DNA from: Ipomoea triloba
Lineage: Eukaryota > Streptophyta > Magnoliopsida > Solanales > Convolvulaceae
Assembly: GCF_003576645.1 (NCBI RefSeq)
Contig: NC_044924.1
Location: 21,886,045-21,950,044 of the forward strand
Direction: 5' to 3'
DNA: 64,000 nt
Of the stretch, positions 54,331-64,000 are shown piece by piece. Within the stretch, counting starts at the first letter, position 1. Each line of letters opens with the position of its first letter. Under the pieces are notes generated by a model, which saw only the letters and a program-made list of their open reading frames with translations, did not search any database and had not been told where the DNA came from. The translations under genes were made by a program, and so were the position numbers.

Positions 54331-54945
54331 ACCCAAATATTTTACTTCACCAACCCTATTTATTATCCCATTATGAAAAAACATATATGAAAATGGACCA
54401 ACTCCATCTCCTGTAAAGCAACCATTTACATGCAACAGTCAACATAGTGGTCCCCATAGAACAAAAAACAATAATGCTTCCTAATCCCAGTATATGCACA
54501 TGATATTATCACAAAAGTTTAAACTAAGTGGTCCCCAAAGAACATAGTACAATATTCACATGACATAAATGGTCCCACAGAAATTAAAACATACGAATCT
54601 ACATCCTACAATAAACAATAATCAACATATTGGTCCACGTATAATCAACAAAAAAGTCCAATTTTCTCTATACAACTATTTACCAAATTACCAAACACTC
54701 CAAAAATCGTAAACGTTAGTAAAGTTTTAAAAAAATGAAAAAATTAATGCTTAGGATTTTGTCAATCATAAAATGATTAATCTTTTAAAAAAATTGGGCT
54801 ACAAAAAACCCACTCAAAAACCATATCAATGAGATGCCCTTTAGGGTTTTTATCATATGCAGTAGCAAATGAAAATTCATAAAATAAAAACGTTTGAAAT
54901 AACAGCGAACACTTGATGAAGTTTAAGCCAACTAAAAATCCCACC
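54331..54945. other. Non-coding, AT-rich
   Basis: No gene or terminal repeat recognised. Contains repeated short phrases (TGGTCCCCA, AACATA). Confidence 0.35.
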
Positions 54946-56256
54946 TCAGTCAAGGTCTTTATCAGCAAAGTGATCATCCCCAAGGTTCCACAGATCCACA
55001 CACTCACCACGTTTAGGAAATTTAAACTTCTTAGCCGAGAGACCAGACTCCCTCTTCTTCTTCTTAGCCCCTCCAACAGATTGGGCTTCCTGAGAGCGTT
55101 GTAAGGATTTATCCTCACTAGCCATATTGGTTTTGGGCACAGCTAATTCTTCTTTAGGTTCACTTATTATTAACTTTGTGCCAAATTGATTTTGAGGTTG
55201 CCCATTTGTTGGGGATTCCATTGTCTTTGAACACTCCTTTGTCTTCCCAGCATTGGCACAATATACATTCTTCTTCTTGATCACCACAGGGGAAGGGGAA
55301 GGTAAAGGTTTCTTCTGTTGTTTCGTTTTAGCCAAACTTCATATACAATTTTTTTTTAAAAAAGTCAGAATTACGGCTTCTATTCAGTAATGAACCTTTT
55401 TTTCTTTGTAAAGAAAAGACAACCTTTCTTCGAATTCATCTATCATATCGGTGATAGATGCCAAATTCTCCATCGGCTCCCACGTGTTTGACTTCTCCGG
55501 CCAACCCACCCTTCGCACAATTCAAACACCCACCATAAATCAATGTTAAATTATAAATTTCAAAATTAAAGTAAAAAAAAAAAAAAAGAAAATTGTTCTT
55601 TCTCTTCAAATTAAAATCAGATTCTTTACATACCATTAATTTGATTAAGTATTGGGGTTCGCCCTGTTTGGTGCCCGTAGTTCCAAAAATTTGCAAACCC
55701 AAGTCAAGTAGCCACCAAAAGCACATGAATATATGGACAGATTGAAGAAAGAAATCTTAATAAAATAGCTTTAATTTGTACAAACAGATGATGAATGCAT
55801 GCCGAAAATATTTCAGGAAAGAAATCTTAATAAAATATAGCTGCTGTGTTTGAAGGCAAAATTCAATTCCATAAACTAAGCATTTTGTTAATGTCTATTT
55901 ACTTTCTAAATAAAAATGAAATTTTAAAACTTTAAAATGTAAAAATAAAAAAGAAAAACACTTTTTTTTTAATTAAACGGAATCCCAACCTGTCGAACTC
56001 GCTTCTTACTCACGGCCTCAACTAGGTAAAATAATCCATCTGGTAGCCCGTTTTGTTCAATTTCACCTTTTCCCTGCTCTCCCTCATCCTCATTGCTTGA
56101 TTCACCATTCTCGTCTACTTTGTCTTCCTCCTCAAACTCTCCCTCTGAAGACCAATCTTCCCCCTCCACCATCGGAAGTTGATTAGCTTGTGGCGGTGCT
56201 TTCGTCGAAATTGGCAAAGACTTTTTAGAACCACCCTTGCATCCGTTACAGGTCAT
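54946..56256 (-). CDS. LHP1-like chromodomain protein gene (four exons)
   Basis: Minus-strand exons: 55990-56256, 55634-55663, about 55396-55510, 54946-55314. Exon 1 starts [19 protein letters not shown], has an acidic region ([20 protein letters not shown]) and the chromodomain start [16 protein letters not shown]. The 30-bp exon 2 codes [10 protein letters not shown]. Exon 3 codes [20 protein letters not shown] then MIDEFEERL. Together they match the LHP1/TFL2 chromodomain pattern (FYEIEAIRxKRVRK-GKxQYLIKW-xGWPExxNTWEPLENL). LHP1 reads H3K27 methylation. Exon 4 is Lys/Ser-rich and ends [16 protein letters not shown]. Exon 2 to 3 needs a one-base adjustment, Trp of YLIKW is Leu, and no chromo-shadow domain was found, so it may be a truncated paralogue or pseudogene. 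Confidence 0.6.
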
Positions 56257-56429
56257 GAAGGGAGCATTTTTGGATGGTGAATATAGAGAGTAGTTTTTAC
56301 TACACCTACGATCGTTTTCTCTTTACTTTCTAGTTCTATCTTTTTTTGCACTTTTCCTAAGAAGATGGGTCTTTTATAAAGGGAAAAAATAATTTGTGAA
56401 CTGTTAAATTTTTTTTTTTTTGAAAACTT
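56257..56429. promoter_or_regulatory. Upstream region of the LHP1-like gene
   Basis: Short AT-rich stretch between the start codon and the PIF/Harbinger-like element. I see no certain TATA box; the transposon sits within about 175 bp of the start codon. Confidence 0.3.
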
Positions 56430-56432
56430 TAA

Positions 56433-56639
56433 CAGCACGTTTGGTTCAAGGAATGAATTTTAAGGGAATAGGAATACTATTCCATAAGGAATGGAATAGG
56501 TAATGAATAGAATATGAATTGTATTTCAGCGTTTGGTTCGCGGAAGGAATAGACTTAGAAATTGTATTCCAGCGTTTGGTTGGTTAAAGGAATACAAATG
56601 GAATATATATGTAAAAGACATAAATGCCCTTGTACAAAA

Positions 56640-56684
<45 letters not shown>

Positions 56685-57756
56685 GTGTAATGTAATCTAA
56701 TATTCTTTCAAGACTGTTCATTATTGAATCCTTTTGAGTTTTGACTTATGTGATTTAAAACTACATTGGATTTGGATCATCAGTTATTCAAGAATGTTTA
56801 CACATGGAATTTATGTATGAATTAAATACATGATGGAATTTATGTATGAATTATAATTCAAATAGTTTTCATAATCAACTGCTAGCGATTTTTTTAATCA
56901 TGCAAATGATACACATAATTTATTGACTAATAGTTTGTTGTAAGTGTTGTACAAATGATACACATTTTGTACCCTAATTAATTTGGCTATATTATTTGTC
57001 AAAACTTAGAATTTTATTATGTAGTACTATTTTTTTTTAGTCTAGCTTGGACCGTGTTTATTAGCAATTTTTCAAGTTGGTTGAGCCAGTTTGTAGGCTG
57101 CTTTTTGAACACATGGTCAGGATTAATTTATGGGAAAGCATCAGCATATATTTAGACAGAATGGTTATTTGAAGAAGGTATATAAAGTGATGAAATTGGG
57201 TTTCATTCTCACGCCTTCCAGTAAAACTACAAGGAGATTATTTTTATATTGGTTATGATTTCCATGCTAAAATGATGAATTATTTATAAGAACTCCAAAT
57301 GGCAGTAGTCCTGCATATTTAATTGAAGAGTGTCTCTGCATGAAGTGAAAGTTACAGACTGTAAAAAGTGAAGACTTATTATCAACTCAAGAAGATGATG
57401 AAGATTGAGTTGATAAATAAATTTATTAGGCTATATATAGGTATGTGCAATGGCGGAAGGAGATATGTGCGATGATTGAGAGAAAGTTGCAATGCGATGA
57501 ATTTTAGAATAGTGAGCATAAAAAAATAGGTTTAACAAAGGGTAAAAACAAAAAAAAAAAAAAAAATCCTATTCCTGAGAGGTCAGGAATAGGTTAATAC
57601 CAGGGGGTGGTGGTAATAACTATTACTCTTGCAAGGGTAATAGACAATTCTCAGGAATATTATTCCTGGGAATACAACTGCTTACCAAACAACGGAATAG
57701 GCTATTACTGGGAATGCTATGACATTCCCTACCTATTCCGTGAACCAAACATCCCG
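56433..57756. mobile_element. PIF/Harbinger-like non-autonomous element
   Basis: Terminal inverted repeats CAGCACGTTTGGTTCAAGGA and, from the other end, CGGGATGTTTGGTTCACGGA; target duplication TAA on both sides (56430-56432 and 57757-57759). 1324 bp without a transposase. Contains a (TTA)n tract at 56641-56684. Confidence 0.7.
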
Positions 57757-57759
57757 TAA

Positions 57760-58764
57760 TAGTTCACAAACTACAACTTTTTCTAAATTATTTAATAGAT
57801 TATTAAAATTTAATAGATTACTCTAATTAATTTTAAAAATTTTATAAATAAAACCTCATCCATGATCTTGTATCATGATCGTATTTTGTGCTTCATGCAT
57901 TTTTATTCGACCTCATTCTTGGCTATTATAACATTATTACTATAAAAGTTTTATACAGTAGTAGTAATAACATGATGTATAAGTAGGGTAAGATAATAAT
58001 TGTAAGAAAATTAAATTACTACTTACATTAAATTTCAAAGTGTCAAGCAAGCATAATTAATTCTATTGACAATATTTTAAAATGTTATTTTCCTCTTCTA
58101 GATTTACATCCTAATATTTATTTTTAGGCAATAAACGCATTATATTTATAATCTTATTGATTTTTTTTATTAATTGACTTACATTACACTAAGTTAAAAT
58201 TTTTCATATAATTACTAAATACAATAAAAATATCCAATTGAGTAATTATATGCCAAATATGAAATACCTTGTGGTTTGATAGCATCACTGTTGTTTTTCA
58301 TTAAAAAAATGTTCATAATTTGTTGAGCAAGTCAGGTACTATAGTTAGGTTAGAGTGTGCTAAAAAAAATGGAGGTGATTGGAGCATCACTATTTCATGT
58401 TTTATATTGATTGTCAATTTTACTAATTAATGAACACACATTAAGTTGTACAAAATTTGTATTGCAATTATCAATTAAAATGATTATCTACCACTTTTGA
58501 ATTTTTAAATATATAATGAACAAGGAGTAACAACTATAAGCTTTTTTGTTATTAAAAAAAATTAAATAGGGGAATGGATTCAATTCTTTTTACTCCTAGT
58601 GTTTTAGAACAATAAGTTGTTAAATTAATCAAACACTTCTATTTAACCAAGTCAAACAGCTAATAGTGGTCAGATAAATTAAAATTGAAGAAAGATCCTT
58701 GTACGTTAGAATTGAATTATGTTACCAAACACGGTCAAATTCCTTGTACGTTAGAATTGAATTA
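57760..58764. other. Non-coding, very AT-rich
   Basis: No gene seen. TCCTTGTACGTTAGAATTGA is present twice (58696 and 58741). Confidence 0.4.
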
Positions 58765-58834
58765 ATAACGTGGGTGGACCCAGACCGTTAAACGTATGGA
58801 GAAAGATCCGGTGAATTTACCAAAAAAAAAAAAA
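58765..58834 (+). mobile_element. 5'-truncated SINE
   Basis: ATAACGTGGGTGGACC ... CCGTTAAACG ... AATTTACCAAAAAAAA matches the 3' end of the SINE at 50870. Flanked by GAATTGAATTA on both sides (58754-58764, 58835-58845), so it integrated in its short form. Confidence 0.75.
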
Positions 58835-58845
58835 GAATTGAATTA

Positions 58846-59440
58846 CTAAATTTTTTAGCATGCTAGAATTTGAAATGATCACGCTATAGGGGTTAAGATT
58901 TTTCACCAAAATCATTTATTATATATCTGATGTGCTATATAATATAACTAGATTACTATTTTTTTTAATACCATAGTTTGGGTTAGCATATTATTTATGA
59001 CAACCAATAAATAAAAAGAGATTTATTTCTATTTTAGATGGTGAAATATTTTGGTCTCTATAACTCTATCAAATTCAAAGTATGTTATTGGTATCAAATT
59101 TTTGTATAAATATTATCTCAAACAATATGAAGTATAGCAAAGTTTACAATACTCCATATTTATTCAGTACCTATGTAGCAACAAAAAAAGAAAAGAAAAG
59201 AAAAAAGAAAAAAGAAATGGGGATATGTAAAATTCAAAATAGGAAATGAAACGTGTAAAAAACGTATAAATAAAAATATATAGGGGTATATTTGTAAATA
59301 ATTTTTTATTAATATGCATAAATAAATATTAATTATTTCATAATTAAAAATATTACACTCATAAATAAAATTAAAGTAGTCCACCAAATCTTTAAAAAAA
59401 AAAAATAGTCCACCACATCACTAATAATTAAATAGTATAT
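58846..59440. other. Non-coding, AT-rich
   Basis: No gene. A purine-rich run (AAAAGAAAAGAAAAG) lies near 59188-59215. Confidence 0.4.
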
Positions 59441-59451
59441 ATCAATAAAAA

Positions 59452-61350
59452 GTGTCTTCTATATGCACCCCAAGGCTTCTAGGAATGCAGTGGAAAAAAA
59501 TCAAAAGGGTGACTAAGTTTCAAAAGAAGGACTTTCCTTTCACATACTTAGAATGTCCCATTTATGTTGGAAGGAAAAAAGTCCTTTTATTTTCAACCTT
59601 AATTGCAAAGATTGTTGCCAAGTGCTCAGGATGGCAGCATAGACACCTATCCCAAGGGGGTAAGGTGGTTTTAATCAAATCTGTTTTGCAGGCAATTCCA
59701 ACACATGTTTTTTATGCAATTGGTCCCCCTAAGACAGTGATAAAAAAGATTGAAAAACTGCTAGCTGATTTCTTTTGGGGGACCATTGATGGGAAAGCAA
59801 AATACCACTGGAGTTCATGGAAAAATTTGGCTAAGCCAACACAGCACGGAGGGGTAGGGCTGACAAGTATGAGAGTGGTGGCAGAAGCAGCTGGGGTAAA
59901 ATTATGGTGGAATTTCAGATCACAAAAGTCCATATGGGGTGACTTCTTGAAAGCCAAGTATTGCAGAAGGGCACACCCTGTATGCAAGACTTGGCAATAT
60001 GGAGATTCACAGGTGTGGAAAAGAATGTTGGAGAGTAGGGAGTTGGCAGAACAACAGATTAGGTGGGAGATTGGTGAAGGGGAAGTGAATCTGTGGTGGG
60101 ATGATTGGATGGGACAAGGTGCTATAGCTAGAAGGTTTGGAATTGAAGGGAAAAATCAGTCCAAAGATAGGGTTAAGGATTTGTGGTATGAAGGGAGATG
60201 GAGGTTGGAGGGACTGGAGAATCATGTACAGCAGTATTTGATTGGAGTAACTTTAAATGATGATTGTGTAGATACTGCATTATGGAAATTGAATGTCAAT
60301 GGGAATTTTACATTAGCTTCTGCAAAAAAGATGATTGTAGACTAGGAAGGAGAAGAAGAACATGAAAGGGAATTTTGGTTCAAACCTTGTTGGTCAAAAG
60401 AAGTGCCATGGAAGATGTCCTTCCTTGCTTGGAGGGTGTTCAAAAGGAAAATCCCATCTGATGATAATCTGAGAAGATTTGGATATCAACTTGCTTCAAG
60501 GTGCTACTGCTGCCCAAATCCAGGGTTGGATAATTTGCAACATATTTTCTGCACAGGATCCACAGCATCACAAGTTTGGGGATACTTTGCAAGATCTTTG
60601 GGATTTAACATTCAGATAAGAGGAGTCAAACAGTTGTGCTATGAATGGTGGAAGAAAAAACCTAGAAATAGAATGATCATATTCTTAACTCACAAATTGC
60701 CAGTGGTGATCTTATGGGAATTATTCTTAACTCACAAATTGCCAGTGGTGATCTTATGGGAATTATGGGTGCATTACAACCAGTGCATGGTGATCTTATG
60801 GGAATTATGGGTGCATTACAACCAGTGCAAGTATGGAAAGGAAAGATTATGGGTGCATTACAACCAGTGCAAGTATGGAAAGGAAAGTCCATCTAGGGCC
60901 AGGATAATCTTCAAAGTCACAAGAGACATGGTGGATTGCATATTGAGAAAATGGCCATCATGGGATCCATTTCCTCCTATCTGGAACTATATATTGAGGA
61001 GAGCTGATTTGTTCAAATGTAGCAAGATAGTAAGAGAAGCAAGCTGGTACAAGCCACCAAAGGGTTGGATAAAAATCAACACAACTGTAAAGAAGGGGAG
61101 TTGCAGCTTTATGATTAGAAACTCTAAGGGGGAGTTTGTTATGGCAGGAGTATATTCTGGTGACAGGGATATGGAGATGATAATGCTGAAGGAATGTTTG
61201 AGTTGGTGTAAGAAAAGAGGCTTGGGAAGGGATTAGATTGAGGGAGAGCAGGTGAGGGTTGATGGGGATGAGCAGGGACTGAGAGTTGAATGGTTAAAAT
61301 GTGACAGGAGAGTGAATTGTATTGCACAGTGGCTTCTTGACAAATGTGAA
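59452..61350 (+). pseudogene. LINE (L1-type) ORF2, C-terminal part, 5' truncated
   Basis: Begins in the RT thumb (KDFPFTYLECPIYVGRKK, GWQHRHLSQGGKVVLIKSVL, KLLADFFWGTIDGKAKYHWS, HGGVGLTSMRVVAEAAG). A TAG at 60343-60345 follows, then the zinc-binding zf-RVT region (WKMSFLAWRVFKRKIPSDDN, CYCCPNPGLDNLQHIF). An RNase H-like tail (WYKPPKGWIKINTTVKKGS, FMIRNSKGEFVMAG) follows; the usual NTDG Asp is replaced. After 61236 another frame gives EWLKCDRRVNCIAQWLLDKC. Three 42-bp duplications lie at 60681-60892. The upstream RT fingers/palm and endonuclease are absent. Confidence 0.85.
60681..60892. repeat. Staircase of 42-bp tandem duplications in the LINE
   Basis: ATTCTTAACTCACAAATTGC starts at 60681 and 60723; GGTGATCTTATGGGAATT at 60747 and 60789; GGGTGCATTACAACCAGTGC at 60767, 60809 and 60851. 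All shifts are 42 and successive units overlap. Confidence 0.95.
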
Positions 61351-62547
61351 TGACAAAATGTTGTATATAGAAGGGTGAGTGCACTCCCTAAAGNACAAAA
61401 TGTTGTATATAGAAGGGTGAGTGCACTCCCTAAAGGTTTCTTATACATCTTAAGCCTGGAAGGATTCCCTCACTTCTCATCACTCCCAGGGAGGGATTTC
61501 ATTCCAGTTGACAATAATCAGAACAGAAGATGGGACCCTGGTGGAAGATGATTTTTTGCAGTGACAGTCCTAATATAGCTCATGATAATGATGACAAAAG
61601 GGGTCATTGTTGGAAGCTTGGGCTGGAAACTGCTTTGGAAAAGCAAGAACAATAGTTTATGAAGAATTTGATGCTGTAGAATCTAGGAATGCAGCAGTTT
61701 GAACAGAAAAGCAAATTGTTTGAAGGTTGAGCTGATGAAGACTAGAGCAGGGTCTTTGGTCTAAGGCTGGGCAGAACAAATGCAACAACAGAAGTATGAA
61801 AGAAAAGAAGCATAAGAAGGGACTTGATCAGTCCAGAATCACAGATCCAATGCAGATAACAGGTTTGGGTTGAGCTTTATGACGGGAGTGATACGGTAGG
61901 GGTATTTCTTTTATCTTAACCACTCTCACCATTAGTTCATACTCTTGTCTTTGGACCATCTGGGGGGGNATCTGGGGGGGGGGGTAAGGGTTTTGCATGC
62001 TTGCATGAGTGTGTATAGAGACCCAAATCCAACACATGGGTGGGAATGAAGTATATCTCTGTTTCTACTCTCTGATCTGGATCTGGGGGGTGGGGTTCCC
62101 ATACTGGCAGTAACAAAAAAAAAAAGGAAAGAAAGATGGGAAAAAATATAGAAGTGATGAGAAATAGAAAAGAAAAAACAAAAACAGAAACAACATAACA
62201 CAAAACAGAAACAGAAAAAGAAAAAAAAAAGAAGAGGAGAAGAGATGTTTGAATGGCTGAATGGTTGTATGATGGCTGCCTGACTTGACCTGCTAATTGC
62301 TTAGGATTGAGAGCTATAAGATCTGTCCAGGCACAATACAGAGCTCTGTACTGGATGTGATTGGCTCAAAACCTAAGGGTGGGAACTCTTGTTACCATTG
62401 CTGTAGTTGTAGGGCCAAAATGATTACCTTGTAAAAATGTGGAGCTCCACATAAGGTGATCATCCTATGACTTCAGGGTGGGTCTCATTGCCTTAGGTGG
62501 TGGCCGTTAAGACTGTACTGGCTACACCACAGAGATCTGTACAGTAT
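61351..62547 (+). other. Probable LINE 3' region, non-coding
   Basis: No open frame of interest. Two single-N joins: at 61394 with 41 bp repeated on both sides, and at 61969 within a G-run with ATCTGGGGGGG on both sides. A-rich runs lie near 62110-62235. Parts near 62340-62540 are of mixed composition and may be the LINE 3' untranslated region. Confidence 0.4.
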
Positions 62548-64000
62548 TGTGACACCCCCAACCTCACACCGGCTGAGATAGCTAAAGCTTAACACAACGG
62601 CTGCCAATCTCAACCATCAAACGAAAACATAGCGGAATCGATTTAAAACCTAAGGGGCGTCATGCCACATCTAGGTATAACACAGCCTAGATGCACAGGC
62701 TAATCATAAAGCGGACTAAGCTGTCATAGATATAAACCAAGATAAAATTCTCAAAACATATTCCACAATCATCGAAAGTACTCAAACCACTAATCCAGAG
62801 TATACTAATAATATCTCAAGGCACACAGGCCAAAACCAAAGTCTAAACAAGGTAAACTAAGGCTAAACATCCTCATAAGGAAAGCTCTAGCGCGCTCTCG
62901 CATAACTACTCCATACCTGGAAAACACACAAAGAACCATTAGCAAAAGAATGCTAAGCAACCACCATTCACACCCGCAAGGAGATATAGATATACATAAG
63001 CTTGTAAATAGGTTTACACACCCATATAGAATATAAACACCAACGAACTGTTCAGTAGTGAAAACGATACTCAACAATAATAAGCTGAACGAATCACAAA
63101 CCAAGACTCAGTCAAACAAAGCCAATAGCCAACAACAAAGCATAATGCAATAACGAACCATAACCGAGATCCATAAGGTATCGACCGAATTAGCATAAAG
63201 AGCTCATAAAACGGACCAAGAAGGAACCCCAACTCCAACCTCCAAACCAAGTCAACCTAACCACCAAACCAAGTCAAACCACATAGTCAGAAGTCAGGAG
63301 TCAAGAGTCAATCCCGGAAAAACCGGTACACAGGGGTGACCAACCCAAAGTCAGTGGTCAAGAGCCAAACCCGGAAAACCGGTACACAGGGGTGATGAGC
63401 CCAATCACAGGGACCGAAGTCCAATCACAGGGACCGACAGTCCAAGCACAGGGACCGAAGTCCAATCACAGGGACCGACAGTCCAAGCACAGGGACCGAA
63501 GTCCAATCACAGGGACCGACAGTCCAAGCACAGGGACCGAAGTCCAATCACAGGGACCGACAGTCCAAGCACAGGGACCGAAGTCCAATCACAGGGACCG
63601 ACAGTCCAAGCACAGGGACCGAAGTCCAATCACAGGGACCGACAGTCCAAGCACAGGGACCGAAGTCCAATCACAGGGACCGACAGTCCAATCACAGGGA
63701 CCGAAGTCCAATCACAGGGGTAATCAACCCAATCACAGGGACCGAAGTCCAAAGTCATAAGTCAATAGTAGCACAGTCAAACCATAGTCAATAGTAGCAC
63801 AATAGTCAACTCCAACCAACAACCACCAACAACAACAACCGAACCACCATCACAACCTCATACTCCAACATCACTCAAAGCAACCAAACGAAGTGTTCAT
63901 CTCACATATGAACACAAACCGACTCCCAGAAAATGAATCAAAGGATCAATAGATCAAGAATACCAAAAATGGAAACCAAAGACATGAATCAATACTCCAA
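62548..64000 (-). mobile_element. 3' part of a large LTR related to the solo LTR at 24307
   Basis: Starts TGTGACACCCCCAACC, the complement of an LTR 3' end (GGGGGTGTCACA on minus). It shares TAGATGCACAGGCTAA about 140 bp in with the LTR at 24307 (about 90 bp in) and a similar general layout. It runs out of the window, so the type and total length are unknown. Confidence 0.5.
63396..63720. repeat. 41-bp tandem repeat array
   Basis: Unit CACAGGGACCGAAGTCCAAT plus CACAGGGACCGACAGTCCAAG. The GACAGTCCAA phrase is at 63436, 63477, 63518, 63559, 63600, 63641 and 63682, exactly 41 apart. It lies within the LTR. Each unit is itself two related halves of 20 and 21 bp. Confidence 0.95.

Noticed and set aside
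55500..55510. Chromovirus integrase chromodomain
   Set aside because: No integrase or other pol sequence is nearby, and the acidic N-terminus plus split exons fit an LHP1-like gene better.
55436..55726. Single-exon protein beginning [14 protein letters not shown]
   Set aside because: It joins exon 2, an intron and an out-of-frame exon 3 of the chromodomain gene.
63396..63720. CRISPR-like array
   Set aside because: Units are contiguous with no unique spacers, and the genome is a plant nuclear genome.
63392..63760. Open frame with a repeated SPITGTDSPSTGTEVQSQGP pattern
   Set aside because: A 41-bp repeat reads open through all three phases in turn; it lies in an LTR and has no sign of a gene.

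Overview
This window is nuclear DNA from a flowering plant, almost certainly a eudicot. It holds the 3' half of a TIR-NBS-LRR type resistance gene, plant-type introns, Ty1-copia elements with initiator-Met primer sites, an Athila/Tat-type LTR element with a tRNA-Asp primer site, CACTA, Mutator, PIF/Harbinger-like, SINE and LINE sequences, and remains of three plant gene families (SRFR1-like, plant mobile domain, LHP1-like chromodomain). I cannot name the species.

Layout: 1-3517 is a resistance gene without its 5' half. Next comes repeat-rich DNA with decayed plant-mobile-domain copies. Two exons resembling the immune regulator SRFR1 lie at 6172-6304 and 11389-11563. A young Copia element (6681-11067, target duplication AATAT) sits in the intron between them, and the two exons still join in frame. 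11564-19628 is mostly non-coding repeats. 19629-39440 is a stack: a truncated Copia; a CACTA element with a decayed tnp2 gene; a solo LTR inside tnp2; a partial minus-strand Copia in the second CACTA gene; and a full Copia inside that. At 39440/39441 this stack is fused to a truncated LTR of a non-autonomous Athila-like element (39441-48336, minus strand), which has a gag-like ORF and an ATHILA ORF1-like ORF but no polymerase. 48337-54330 carries an inverted LTR fragment, a GRF zinc-finger pseudogene, a SINE, a small CACTA element and an internally deleted Mutator transposase. 54946-56256 (minus) is a four-exon LHP1-like chromodomain gene. A PIF/Harbinger-like element, AT-rich DNA, a 5'-truncated LINE and the end of another large LTR finish the window.

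The assembly needs caution. Several single-N positions are flanked by identical copies of up to about 1.95 kb, so part of 23944-31321 and 44571-46390 is probably counted twice. Independent loci also carry tandem duplications of exactly 42 bp, which looks like untrimmed overlap from a k-mer assembler. A perfect 330-bp palindrome abuts the 25-N gap in the first Copia. Repeat counts and some predicted protein repeats here should not be taken at face value.

Few genes look able to act today. The resistance-gene fragment has an open frame across five exons. The Copia at 6681 is recent but broken in gag. The LHP1-like gene has mostly consistent splice phases but lacks a visible chromo-shadow domain. 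The most interesting biology is the SRFR1-like locus next to a resistance gene, and a CACGCG palindrome module found upstream of the TATA box in both Athila-like LTRs and again upstream of that element's ORF1.
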